NCBI GenBank assembly: GCA_025356765.1
Contig: JANXRO010000087.1
Location: 1-21,416, forward strand
DNA: 21,416 nucleotides
Direction of reading: 5' to 3'
DNA from: Hyphomicrobiales bacterium
GTDB taxonomy: Bacteria; Pseudomonadota; Alphaproteobacteria; Rhizobiales; Aestuariivirgaceae
Below the pieces are notes generated by a model. The model was given only the letters and a program-made list of their open reading frames with translations. It searched no databases and was not told the DNA's origin. A program made the position numbers and the translations under genes. Below are positions 13,881 to 21,416 of this stretch, in pieces (positions within the stretch are counted from its first letter, which is position 1; every line of letters begins with the position of its first letter).

Positions 13881-14417
13881 ATGATGAACACCATACCCAA
13901 GACACTATTGCTGGTCGACGACGATAAACCCTTTCTCACAAGGCTTGGTAAAGCCATGGAAACGCGCGGTTTTGTTGTGCGCTTGGCCGATACTGTGGCC
14001 GAAGGCATTGCCGAAGTAAAAAAGGAAGCGCCCCTTTATGCGGTGGTGGATTTGCGATTGACAGACGGCAACGGCCTTGATGTGATTGAAGTGTTGCATG
14101 CCGCAAAGCCAGAAGCCCGCGTTGTTGTGTTAACAGGCTATGGCAACATCGCCACGGCTGTAACGGCCGTAAAAATGGGTGCCATTGATTATTTGGCAAA
14201 ACCCGCTGATGCTGATGCGGTCTATGGTGCACTGACCGGTGATAAAGAACATCGCAATGCTTTGCCGGATAATCCAATGTCGGCAGACCGTGTGCGCTGG
14301 GAGCACATTCAGCGCGTATTTGAACTGTGCAGTCGCAACGTATCTGAAACCGCAAGACGCTTGAACATGCATCGCCGCACCTTGCAAAGAATTTTAGCCA
14401 AACGCGCGCCGAAATAA
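13881..14417 (+). CDS. regA: Response regulator RegA (PrrA/ActR)
   Basis: RegA is the DNA-binding partner of RegB and is phosphorylated on an Asp in its receiver domain to activate or repress energy-metabolism genes. The 178-residue protein has receiver motifs LLVDDDKPF (D13-D15), the phosphoacceptor D57 in VVDLRLTDG, T85 and K107 (YLAKPAD), and the strongly conserved GYGNIATAVTAVKMGAIDYLAKP block typical of RegA/ActR. A short linker precedes the Fis-type HTH at about 153-175 (NVSETARRLNMHRRTLQRIL). The ATG at 13881 has AAGAGA just upstream; a second ATG follows directly, and longer readings from 13827 overlap regB without support. It ends four bases before the convergent GNAT gene. Pairing with regB makes the assignment secure. 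Confidence 0.95.
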   Translation: MMNTIPKTLLLVDDDKPFLTRLGKAMETRGFVVRLADTVAEGIAEVKKEAPLYAVVDLRLTDGNGLDVIEVLHAAKPEARVVVLTGYGNIATAVTAVKMGAIDYLAKPADADAVYGALTGDKEHRNALPDNPMSADRVRWEHIQRVFELCSRNVSETARRLNMHRRTLQRILAKRAPK

Positions 14418-14421
14418 AACC

Positions 14422-14937
14422 TTACAGCGTTTTATAAAAAAACATCGTGTCATCAAGCTTGCCATCGCCGGAATAGGCATAGCCCGGAATAACACCCACA
14501 GGCACATAGCCCATTGTGCGATAAAAGCCTTCGGCCCCACCGCCAGCCACCGCATCAAACGTGATAAGTTTCAAACCGATGTCCACTGCATATTTTTCTA
14601 AAGCCAACATCAAGGCTGATGCAACGCCCTGGCGACGATAATCAGAATGCACCAGAAGTTTTGCAACATCAGCCCGGTGGGGTTGATTGGGTGCCCAAGA
14701 TTTTTGCAACATCACAGTGCCGGTAATTGTAGATGATCGATCCAAGCACACAAAAATAAAGGTCTGGAGCAAAGCAACGCCGCCCATCTGTGTGCGCCAA
14801 TAATTATGGGCATCATTGCGAGAGAGCGGATGCATGAAACTCACCCCAGCGCCATGGGCTACGGCATCCACCAAAATTTCAGAAAGCCGCTCAAGTGCCT
14901 GTTCAGCTTCTGAGGGGCTCAAAAGCTTCACATGCAT
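14422..14937 (-). CDS. GNAT-family N-acetyltransferase
   Basis: A 171-residue acetyltransferase of the GNAT fold, using acetyl-CoA to acetylate an unknown small molecule or protein. Motif A is visible as LLVHSDYRRQGVASALMLALE, with the CoA pyrophosphate loop RRQGVA at 101-106, and motif B as AEGFYRTMGYVPVG near 135-148. The N-terminal half contains the usual helix pair and strand (TFIFVCLDRSSTITGTVMLQ). The start codon overlaps the gpmA stop by one base (TGATG), so it is probably the last gene of the dapB-gpmA operon. The substrate cannot be predicted from sequence; neither neighbour suggests it clearly. Confidence 0.88.
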   Translation of the reverse strand: MHVKLLSPSEAEQALERLSEILVDAVAHGAGVSFMHPLSRNDAHNYWRTQMGGVALLQTFIFVCLDRSSTITGTVMLQKSWAPNQPHRADVAKLLVHSDYRRQGVASALMLALEKYAVDIGLKLITFDAVAGGGAEGFYRTMGYVPVGVIPGYAYSGDGKLDDTMFFYKTL

Positions 14938-15554
14938 CAGGCCAAAACATCCATCGAGGCCGGTGTGGAATTGGCGTTCAACTTATAGACAATGGGAACA
15001 CCCGTTTCGAGTTCGCGCTTTAAAATTTGTTCTGGTGTTAGGCCTTCAATGGCCATGATGAGCGAACGCAGCGAATTGCCGTGTGCTGCCACCAGAACGG
15101 TTTTACCTTCGAGAACATGGGGTTGAATCATGTGCATATAATAAGGCAAAGACCGCGCCAAAGTGTCTTTCAAAGACTCGCCCCCTGGAGGCGGCACGTC
15201 ATAGGAACGCCGCCAAACCAGCACTTGTTCTTCGCCCCATTTCTTGCGAGCATCGTCTTTATTAAGGCCCGTCAACTCGCCATAATCACGTTCGTTCAAA
15301 GCTTGGTCGCGGGTTTCTGAAAGACCGGTTTGTTGAAGCTCATTTAAGATCAAAGCCAAAGTGTGCTGCGCGCGCGTGAGCGCGGACGTAAAGCACAGAT
15401 CAAACTTAAGCCCCTTGCCTTTTAAACGCTGGCCCGCGGCCTTGGCTTCTTCAATGCCCTTGGGTGAAAGATCAGGGTCTTTCCAACCGGTGAATAGGTT
15501 TTTTAAATTCCAATCACTTTGCCCGTGACGCACTAAAACTAAAGTTCCGCTCAT
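14937..15554 (-). CDS. gpmA: 2,3-bisphosphoglycerate-dependent phosphoglycerate mutase
   Basis: This glycolytic and gluconeogenic enzyme interconverts 3- and 2-phosphoglycerate through a phosphohistidine. Key residues: H10 in LVRHGQSDWN, R61 in SALTRAQHT, E88 in NERDYGELTGLNKDD, and H158 in VAAHGNSLR. At 205 residues it is shorter than the E. coli enzyme (250), the form common in alphaproteobacteria. NLFTGWKDPDLSPKG and PPPGGESLKDTLAR identify it as the cofactor-dependent type rather than a generic histidine phosphatase. The start overlaps the dapB stop by one base (TAATG) and its stop overlaps the GNAT start. The dapB-gpmA pair is conserved in Rhizobiales as I recall. Confidence 0.95.
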   Translation of the reverse strand: MSGTLVLVRHGQSDWNLKNLFTGWKDPDLSPKGIEEAKAAGQRLKGKGLKFDLCFTSALTRAQHTLALILNELQQTGLSETRDQALNERDYGELTGLNKDDARKKWGEEQVLVWRRSYDVPPPGGESLKDTLARSLPYYMHMIQPHVLEGKTVLVAAHGNSLRSLIMAIEGLTPEQILKRELETGVPIVYKLNANSTPASMDVLA

Positions 15555-16354
15555 TATGAAATCCCCAACACGTCAAACATTGAATAAAATCCAGGTTTTT
15601 GATTCTGCGCCCAGATGGCGGCCTTCACAGCACCGCGTGCAAAAAGCTCACGCGATTCTGCAACATGGCGAAGTTCCAACCTCTCGCCATTGCCAGCAAA
15701 AATCACTGTATGATCACCCACGACTGATCCGCCACGCAAGGCGGCAAATCCAATATCGCCAACGTTGCGTGCCCCCGTATGGCCATCACGCGTGCGCACT
15801 GATTTTTCATTGAGATTAACGTCCCGACCCTCAGCCGCGGCTTTTCCCAAAAGCAGCGCTGTGCCAGAAGGTGCATCAATCTTCATGCGGTGGTGCATTT
15901 CCAATATTTCAATGTCAAACTCTTGGCCCAATGCCGCTGCGGCCCGTTTGACCAGCGCAGCAAGCATGTTGACACCAAGCGAGAAGTTCCCTGTCTTCAC
16001 AATGGTCGCCGTGTGTGAAGCAGCGGCAATGCTGGCATCACCCAGCGCATTAATGCCTGTGGTGCCAATTACATGAATTTTTCCTGTCGTAAATTTTAGC
16101 AAAGCAAGCGTTGCCGCAGGAACAGTAAAATCAATGATGCCATCAACCTGTGAAACAACGGTGGCGGCATCAGCGCTGATCGCAACACCCAGCTTTCCAA
16201 CACCAATCAATTCGCCATAGTCCGCACCTAAGTGTGGCGAATTGTGGGCTTCAAGCCCGCCCGCCAAAACGCAACCCGGCGTTTCGTGCACAATCTTGGC
16301 CAACTCGCGCCCCATGCGTCCGGCAGCCCCAGCAATTGCAAGATTTAATATCAT
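15554..16354 (-). CDS. dapB: 4-hydroxy-tetrahydrodipicolinate reductase
   Basis: DapB reduces hydroxy-tetrahydrodipicolinate with NAD(P)H in the diaminopimelate/lysine pathway, supplying the peptidoglycan crosslinking residue. The 266-residue protein has the dinucleotide loop GAAGRMGREL (9-18), IDFTVPAATL, GTTG at 97-100, and the catalytic signature HHRMKIDAPSGTAL with H154, H155 and K158, aligned to E. coli H159, H160 and K163. The C-terminal HVAESRELFARGAVKAAIW is typical. I start at ATG 16354; the GTG directly before it (16357) would add one residue. It is divergent from aroC across about 90 bases in which I see no clear promoter or hairpin. gpmA and the GNAT gene follow with overlapping codons. 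Confidence 0.96.
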   Translation of the reverse strand: MILNLAIAGAAGRMGRELAKIVHETPGCVLAGGLEAHNSPHLGADYGELIGVGKLGVAISADAATVVSQVDGIIDFTVPAATLALLKFTTGKIHVIGTTGINALGDASIAAASHTATIVKTGNFSLGVNMLAALVKRAAAALGQEFDIEILEMHHRMKIDAPSGTALLLGKAAAEGRDVNLNEKSVRTRDGHTGARNVGDIGFAALRGGSVVGDHTVIFAGNGERLELRHVAESRELFARGAVKAAIWAQNQKPGFYSMFDVLGIS

Positions 16355-16444
16355 CACGCTCTATAAACCTTAGATCGCCATCATAACAAGCCTCAATTCG
16401 CCTGCTCTTTTCAACCCGCCCAAAACCCTCTAATCACCACGGGC

Positions 16445-17530
16445 ATGTCACACAATACATTTGGTCATTTGTTTCGCGTCACCACCTTTGGCGAAAGCCA
16501 CGGCATTTCCATTGGTGCAGTAGTGGATGGTTGCCCGCCCAACCTGCCCATTTCAGTTGAAGCCATTCAAGGCTTTCTGGACAAGCGCAAACCTGGTCAA
16601 AATCGGTTCACCACGCAGCGGCGCGAGGCTGATGCCGTTAAAATTCTTTCAGGCGTTTTTGAAGATGAGCGCACCCAAGGACTGCGCACCACAGGAACGC
16701 CCATCGCCTTGCTGATTGAAAACACCGATCAACGTTCAAAAGACTATGGTGAAATAAGAGACTCGTTCAGACCGGGCCATGCTGATTTAACCTATGACGC
16801 CAAATATGGCATCAGAGATTATCGCGGCGGCGGCCGGTCATCAGCCCGGGAAACGGCGTGCCGTGTTGCCGCCGGTGCAATCGCGCGTCTGGTCATTCCA
16901 TATGTTTCCATTCGCGGTTCTCTGGTGCAAATGGGCCCCCATAAAATAGATCGCAGCAATTGGGATAACAATGAGATTGAGAACAATCCATTTTTCTGTG
17001 CGGATGCAAAAGCAGCCAAAGAATGGGAAGTGTATTTAGATGGCGTCAGAAAAAGCGGCTCATCTTGCGGCGCTGTCATAGAGGTTGTGGCTTCAGGTGT
17101 TCCAGCAGGTTGGGGCTCTCCACTTTATGGCAAGCTTGATGCTGAATTGGCTTCAGCGATGATGAGCATCAATGCTGTCAAAGGTGTGGAAATTGGTGAA
17201 GGCTTTGCCAGTGCTTCATTGAGTGGCGAAGAAAACGCCGACGAAATTCGCATGAAAGATGGAAAACCAGATTTTCAATCCAATCATGCAGGTGGAATTT
17301 TGGGCGGCATATCATCGGGGCAAGATGTGGTCGTTCGCTTTGCGGTAAAACCCACATCGTCAATTTTAAACCCGCGAAAAACCATAACGTCTCAAGGTGA
17401 AAATACGGATATCGTCACCAAAGGCCGGCATGATCCGTGTGTGGGAATTCGTGCAGTGCCAGTAGGCGAGGCGATGATGGCCATTGTGCTGGCTGATCAA
17501 TATCTCAGACACCGCGGCCAAATGGGCTAA
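16445..17530 (+). CDS. aroC: Chorismate synthase
   Basis: AroC makes chorismate from 5-enolpyruvylshikimate 3-phosphate with reduced FMN, the last step of the shikimate pathway. The 361-residue length is standard. The N-terminal signature FRVTTFGESHG is followed by VDGCPPNLPI, KRKPGQNRFTTQRREADAV, RPGHADLTYDAKYGIRDYRGGGRSSARETACRVAAGAIA (split here as the family's FMN and substrate region), and the C-terminal GRHDPCVGIRAVPVGEAM. The ATG at 16445 fits the family start; no strong ribosome site is visible. Its TAA overlaps the TAG stop of convergent ispE by four bases, the same arrangement as dnaQ/secB. Confidence 0.97.
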   Translation: MSHNTFGHLFRVTTFGESHGISIGAVVDGCPPNLPISVEAIQGFLDKRKPGQNRFTTQRREADAVKILSGVFEDERTQGLRTTGTPIALLIENTDQRSKDYGEIRDSFRPGHADLTYDAKYGIRDYRGGGRSSARETACRVAAGAIARLVIPYVSIRGSLVQMGPHKIDRSNWDNNEIENNPFFCADAKAAKEWEVYLDGVRKSGSSCGAVIEVVASGVPAGWGSPLYGKLDAELASAMMSINAVKGVEIGEGFASASLSGEENADEIRMKDGKPDFQSNHAGGILGGISSGQDVVVRFAVKPTSSILNPRKTITSQGENTDIVTKGRHDPCVGIRAVPVGEAMMAIVLADQYLRHRGQMG

Positions 17531-18336
17531 ACCAATCGAGCCGCCTTCACCCACCACTGAGGAAATTTCAGCGCCAAGTGCGCCGCCGCATTTTCTGCCA
17601 CGGCAAAACTTGTCGCTTCGGCAAAACACGTGGCACCAGAACCAGACATGCGAACGGGGCCAATATATTGGTTTTCCAACGCGTGCAAAACATCTCGAAT
17701 TATGGGCTGCACAAGCAAGGCGGCCTCTGTCATGTCGTTACGCCAAATTTCATCATTCAACGGGCAATTCTGGCCAAGCATCAAATTCATTCGACGAAAA
17801 ACATCAAGTGTTGAACAACCAACACGTGGGTTCATCAAAACCAGCGCTTCGGGCAATTTTTCCGTCAGTACACTGATTGATTCACCAATGCCTGTCATGC
17901 GGCACGCTTTGCCGTAAAAACAAACCGGAACATCTGCGCCCAAAGTTCGGGCAAATTGCACGATGTATTCTTCGGGCAAAGTTTTATCAACCAGCCGCAA
18001 TAGGCCGCGCACCATAGCCGCGGCATCAGCAGAACCGCCACCAATGCCTGAAGCCACGGGCAAGTTTTTGGTAAGCCCCACGGTTACAAACGGCAATGAA
18101 TAGTGCCCAGAGAGCAAGCGCCACGCTTTCCAGATTATATTATCGTCGCCCAAAGGCACATCTTCAGCAAAAGCTCCATCAACCCGCAAACTGTTGCGAT
18201 GGCTCTCTGAAATTAAAAGCTCATCGCCCACATCGGCAAAAGCCACGATGGAATCAAGGTCGTGATAGCCATCCAACCGACGACCCAAAACATGCAGCGC
18301 CAAATTAATCTTGGCGGGGGCCTTTTCGAAGATCAC
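17527..18336 (-). CDS. ispE: 4-diphosphocytidyl-2-C-methyl-D-erythritol kinase
   Basis: IspE phosphorylates CDP-methylerythritol in the MEP isoprenoid pathway and is a GHMP kinase. The 269-residue protein opens with APAKINLALHV (K9 is the conserved active-site Lys), has the glycine-rich ATP loop PVASGIGGGSADAAA (93-107), catalytic D135 in LGADVPVCFYG, and the C-terminal MSGSGATCFAEA block. The start is GTG at 18336, with GGTTAGG ending four bases upstream. It lies five bases after the TPR gene's stop and is presumably cotranscribed with it, a pairing I recall from other Rhizobiales. It converges on aroC with a four-base overlap of stop codons. Confidence 0.95.
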   Translation of the reverse strand: MIFEKAPAKINLALHVLGRRLDGYHDLDSIVAFADVGDELLISESHRNSLRVDGAFAEDVPLGDDNIIWKAWRLLSGHYSLPFVTVGLTKNLPVASGIGGGSADAAAMVRGLLRLVDKTLPEEYIVQFARTLGADVPVCFYGKACRMTGIGESISVLTEKLPEALVLMNPRVGCSTLDVFRRMNLMLGQNCPLNDEIWRNDMTEAALLVQPIIRDVLHALENQYIGPVRMSGSGATCFAEATSFAVAENAAAHLALKFPQWWVKAARLV

Positions 18337-18341
18337 AAAGC

Positions 18342-20027
18342 CTAACCTTTTTTGGGAACAACCGCGGGTTCGTCAACCAGACCACTTTTAATTTTGCCTT
18401 CAATGCGGGTTAAATCATCTTTGTCAGGATGGTTAGCGCGGGCATGGTTCCATTGAAACTGCGCTTCAAGCTTGCGGCCTGCGCGCCAATAGGCATCACC
18501 CAAATGTTCAGAAATGATGGGGTCTGCAGGGTTCAAATCAACAGCGCGTTCACAATAATTCACCGCCTGCTCATAATCACGAAGCGTGTAATAGGCCCAA
18601 CCCAAGCTGTCGACGATGAAACCGTCATTGGGCTTTAGGTCAACGGCTTTCTTTATCATGGTCATGGCCTCGTCCAAATGCACCCCACGATCAATCATCG
18701 AATAGCCCAGATAATTCAAAACCGCAGGATCATCCTTTGAAAGTGCCAAGGCTTTACGAAAATCAGTTTCAGCCTTGTCAAATTCTTTGGCCCGATCAAA
18801 GGCAATGCCGCGATCATAATAAAGCTTCCAAGCGTTGGGATCGTCTGGTGAAAGCAATTGCAATGCTTGCGTGAAGGCATCTTCAGCTTTTGGAAAATCT
18901 TCTGTGGCGCGGTAAATGCTACCGAGGGTTACCAAGGCATCATAGTTTTTGGGATCTTGTTCCAAAACTGCTTTCAGTTTTGCAACTGCTTCCGAATTTT
19001 TTCCATCGCGCTGCAAATTCACCGCAATTTGCGTATCGGCATAGTTGCGCAAAACAGAGTCTTTTGGAATTTGATCATAGGTTTTGTTGGATGCCTCATA
19101 GTCTTTCAAATCAGCTTGGGCACCGCCAACCGTGGTCAGAATAACCGGCTTGTCAGCGCTTAGACCAATAGCGAGCTGTGAATACATCAAAGCGCTGTCG
19201 CTGTTTTGATCGCCATTCAAAGCCCCGGCCAGCGAGAATAAAACTTCGCCTGCACCTGCGGCCGCAGAACCAACAAAGGGTAATGGCTTTGTGGTGCCGG
19301 CGGCTTTGTCCAACGCATTACGCACTAAAATATCACGTTGCCCATCAGCCAAATAAGATTGGTAAATTTTAATAGCTTGGTCTTTATGGCCGTTGCGTTC
19401 TAAAAAGTTTCCATAAGCCTGCACAATGCGCAAACTGTTGGGGGCAAGATCATAAGCTTTTTTATAGGCGGGTTCGGCGCGCATGCTTGAGCCCAAAAAG
19501 TCTGCAATCAGAGCAGAATGAAATGCTTTGTAATTGGCAAATGCCTCTTGGCCATCCAATTTATCAAGTTCATGCAAGGCGGCATTAACTGAGCCTTCGC
19601 CTGCATAAGACCAAGCAGAGAGCAATGCCGAAGTGAGTTCTCCCAAAGGTGTATAGGCCGCTTCATTAAAATTCTCTCTGGCCTCTGGGTAACGCCTTGC
19701 GTGAAATTCTTTCAAGCCCAACACCAGCCGCGCCATGCGGTGTTGGCTGTTGGCTTTGATCACTTGGTCGGCCAAGGGTTCAGCTTTGGCAATATCACCA
19801 GCCATCACTTGGGCCTGAAACAAACGCTCGTTCAAAACAACGTTGTTTTGGTCATAGGTAAGCGCATCACGAGTATATTGAATAGTTGCCCCAATATCGT
19901 GCAACTGCGAAGCGCTGCGCGAAGCCAGATAACCACCAGCAAAAGATGTTTCCCGCGGTGTTTCAGCCCGCGCTGTTGTTGCCAAAGCCAAACCCAAAAC
20001 CAAAAAAGAGACGTTGCGTAAAACCAT
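18342..20027 (-). CDS. Secreted tetratricopeptide-repeat protein
   Basis: A 561-residue TPR protein of unknown specific function, probably a periplasmic or outer-membrane scaffold. The N-terminus is a clear signal peptide, MVLRNVSFLVLGLALATTARA, with likely cleavage before ETP. TPR-like helix pairs cover most of the rest, best seen at the C-terminal half: EDFPKAEDAFTQALQLL, KEFDKAETDFRKALALS, LDEAMTMIKKAVDLKPNDG and RDYEQAVNYCERAVDLNPAD. The ATG at 20027 gives the best signal peptide, with a short GGA five bases upstream; ATG 20060 would add 11 residues and is possible. ispE follows after five bases. The gene starts about 70 bases after a terminator, so its promoter must lie between 20028 and 20101; none is obvious. 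Confidence 0.88.
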   Translation of the reverse strand: MVLRNVSFLVLGLALATTARAETPRETSFAGGYLASRSASQLHDIGATIQYTRDALTYDQNNVVLNERLFQAQVMAGDIAKAEPLADQVIKANSQHRMARLVLGLKEFHARRYPEARENFNEAAYTPLGELTSALLSAWSYAGEGSVNAALHELDKLDGQEAFANYKAFHSALIADFLGSSMRAEPAYKKAYDLAPNSLRIVQAYGNFLERNGHKDQAIKIYQSYLADGQRDILVRNALDKAAGTTKPLPFVGSAAAGAGEVLFSLAGALNGDQNSDSALMYSQLAIGLSADKPVILTTVGGAQADLKDYEASNKTYDQIPKDSVLRNYADTQIAVNLQRDGKNSEAVAKLKAVLEQDPKNYDALVTLGSIYRATEDFPKAEDAFTQALQLLSPDDPNAWKLYYDRGIAFDRAKEFDKAETDFRKALALSKDDPAVLNYLGYSMIDRGVHLDEAMTMIKKAVDLKPNDGFIVDSLGWAYYTLRDYEQAVNYCERAVDLNPADPIISEHLGDAYWRAGRKLEAQFQWNHARANHPDKDDLTRIEGKIKSGLVDEPAVVPKKG

Positions 20028-20101
20028 GGTGATCCGATCTTCATTGCTATGATGATTCATAGGCCAAAGTTTGCGGCTTTTGTAGGTTCGCTGCAAGTAA
20101 A

Positions 20102-20131
20102 AAGGACGAGAGGATTTATCCTCTCGTCCTT
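20102..20131 (-). terminator. Intrinsic terminator of the TadG-like gene
   Basis: A perfect 13-bp stem (arms AAGGACGAGAGGA and TCCTCTCGTCCTT) with a four-base loop lies 24 bases after the stop of the TadG-like gene. On the minus strand the stem runs into a run of five T (CCTTTTTAC, ending at 20099), as expected of a rho-independent terminator. On the plus strand no T-run follows. Confidence 0.88.
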
Positions 20132-20154
20132 CTTCAGATCAGGCCCGCCGCCTG

Positions 20155-21416
20155 TTAACCGGTAATGCGCATGGCCAGAAGCTTGTTGGCAATATTGGCA
20201 AATGCTGAGTCTAGCGACTGTGTGTCACCGTCAATCACATGAGAAGCATCGGTTGCACAATTGTTGATCAACGAAACGCGTTGAGCTTGGGTTTTATCCA
20301 ATTGGAAAGAAATCACATAAACTTCGACGCCCGAGGCTTTGATGGCTGTACACATGCTGTTGGCCTGTGTGTAAACATCGCCATTGTTTGGTGCCATGTT
20401 AATATGATCACTGATCGAGCCGCTTCCGGACACGTTAGGTGCACCTGTAATGACACCATTGGCATAGGATGAGTTGTATTCACCATCGGTCATCAGAATC
20501 ATCACTTTAGACACTTTTTGCGCCACAACGGTGGTTGTTAGCTTATCGTAAGTGGCAGGAGCACTGGCACCAGACCAAAGCCCAATATTGGGTGACAAAG
20601 CATACCAACCCCAAGCAATACCAACTTGGCCAGCCGTAGAATTGCTTGCGGTCATGGCGTTGATGGAATTGGTCAAAGCGGTTTTATCGATTGAAAGGGG
20701 CGTCATTTGCGTGACCGAGCAGGGGTTGCCACTGGGTGCATATTGTCGACCGAGCGGAAAGAGCGAAACCGAAGAGTCAGTGTAGGCGTTAAAGCCCGTA
20801 CGTTCCGTCACACAATTGGTCACGGCAAGTGTTTGCGTTATCGGAACGCCATTGCTGGTTGCGTTGCCATAGCTATCGAACGATGGAAATTTATAATTTT
20901 GCCATCCCGGCAAAACATTGGTACCCGTTTGAATGGCGCCACGAGCCAAGGGTGCCATGGCAGCACCGACGTTTACACCGTTATTATAGGGAACCAGCGC
21001 AATCTTTGTATAAAAATTGCCTTGCGTTGTTGGCATCACTTGCGACACAAATTTCGCAGCAGCCGTTCTTAAACTGCCAATCGCGTTGCCCGTATTCATT
21101 GAATTTGTGTTATCCAGCACGAGCGATACTTCAAGGTTAAGCCCTGAACGTTGCACGTTGGATGTGGCTGTCACTGTCAAATCTGTCTGTCCAACAATCG
21201 ACATGAACCACGTTTTCATGGCCGCCTGGCCTTGAACCTGAACAGTCGAGCTGGCAGAATCAAAATGCGCCGTATAGCTTGATAAAGCTGCGTCACCCAC
21301 GTTATTGTAGTTCGCGGTGACATAGGGCTTGGAGTTTGTTGTCAAATAACTATCATCGGTGGACGTGAGCGAGGCTGCATAAAGAGCAGCCGAGTCAAGC
21401 GACGCTTGCAGCATTG
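20155..21416 (-). CDS. TadG-like von Willebrand factor A protein, C-terminal part (5' end outside window)
   Basis: The frame is open to the window edge, so the true start and membrane anchor are missing; the ATG at 21414 is probably internal. The visible start LQASLDSAALYAAS is the usual segment just after the transmembrane helix of TadE/TadG-family pilus-assembly proteins. A von Willebrand A domain follows: LVLDNTNSM (about visible residues 98-106) carries the MIDAS-type D-x-T-x-S, and ILMTDGEYN is the later metal-site Asp strand, with VYVISFQLD and a C-terminal SLDSAFANIANKLLAMRITG. Four cysteines (NCVTE, NPCSV, MCTAI, NNCATD) could form disulfides. It is expected in the inner membrane with the domain in the periplasm. 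No other tad gene is in the window; a strong terminator follows, so it ends its operon. Confidence 0.88.
   Translation of the reverse strand, partial: MLQASLDSAALYAASLTSTDDSYLTTNSKPYVTANYNNVGDAALSSYTAHFDSASSTVQVQGQAAMKTWFMSIVGQTDLTVTATSNVQRSGLNLEVSLVLDNTNSMNTGNAIGSLRTAAAKFVSQVMPTTQGNFYTKIALVPYNNGVNVGAAMAPLARGAIQTGTNVLPGWQNYKFPSFDSYGNATSNGVPITQTLAVTNCVTERTGFNAYTDSSVSLFPLGRQYAPSGNPCSVTQMTPLSIDKTALTNSINAMTASNSTAGQVGIAWGWYALSPNIGLWSGASAPATYDKLTTTVVAQKVSKVMILMTDGEYNSSYANGVITGAPNVSGSGSISDHINMAPNNGDVYTQANSMCTAIKASGVEVYVISFQLDKTQAQRVSLINNCATDASHVIDGDTQSLDSAFANIANKLLAMRITG

Noticed and set aside
16358..16444. Possible riboswitch or leader hairpin between dapB and aroC
   Set aside because: The sequence is short and C/T-rich, with no stable stem or conserved motif that I could find.
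1..21416. Mobile element, CRISPR array, toxin-antitoxin or defence island
   Set aside because: No transposase, integrase, direct-repeat array, tRNA-flanked insertion or defence-family domain was found; the genes are continuous core functions.

Overview
The window looks like chromosomal core DNA of an alphaproteobacterium, most likely of the Hyphomicrobiales (Rhizobiales) type. The evidence is gene content and order: coaE-dnaQ facing secB, a Tim44-like gene, mltA and an Smr gene; ahcY next to pckA; a RegB/RegA (ActS/ActR) redox system beside a SCO1 gene; dapB-gpmA; and ispE behind a TPR gene. By eye the base composition is moderate for this class. No rRNA, tRNA, insertion sequence, prophage, CRISPR array or toxin-antitoxin pair was seen. 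Genes are tightly packed, and no stretch longer than 300 bases lacks a gene.

Layout. 1-1081 (+): end of coaE (cut by the window edge), then dnaQ. 1078-1647 (-): secB, convergent with dnaQ. 1764-4441 (+): a four-gene overlapping operon, Tim44-like, mltA, Smr-domain protein, XRE-type regulator. 4528-5934 (+): ahcY, preceded by a perfect 16-bp palindrome that looks like an operator. 5953-7551 (-): pckA, tail to tail with ahcY and with its own upstream inverted repeat. 7772-9856 (+): a class A penicillin-binding protein. 9870-12468 (-): SCO1, intracellular PHB depolymerase and a YgjP-type metalloprotease, chained by near or overlapping start and stop codons. 12515-14417 (+): sensor kinase RegB and regulator RegA, divergent from SCO1. 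14422-16354 (-): dapB, gpmA and a GNAT acetyltransferase, each start overlapping the previous stop. 16445-17530 (+): aroC. 17527-20027 (-): a secreted TPR protein followed by ispE. 20155-21416 (-): the C-terminal part of a TadG-like von Willebrand A protein, closed by a strong intrinsic terminator.

How the genes relate. Most are housekeeping: CoA, DNA proofreading, protein export, peptidoglycan synthesis and remodelling, methyl cycle, gluconeogenesis, lysine/diaminopimelate, chorismate and isoprenoid synthesis. The RegB/RegA-SCO1-PhaZ block combines redox sensing, cytochrome oxidase copper delivery and carbon-store mobilisation, which suggests a respiratory and energy theme.

No clearly new biological system was found. 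The items most worth checking are the two palindromic sites upstream of ahcY and pckA, the direct ahcY/pckA junction (in many Rhizobiales a ChvG/ChvI-HprK-PTS block lies near these genes), and the SCO1-PhaZ-metalloprotease chain beside RegBA. All calls come from reading the sequence and recalled family knowledge; no database search was run.
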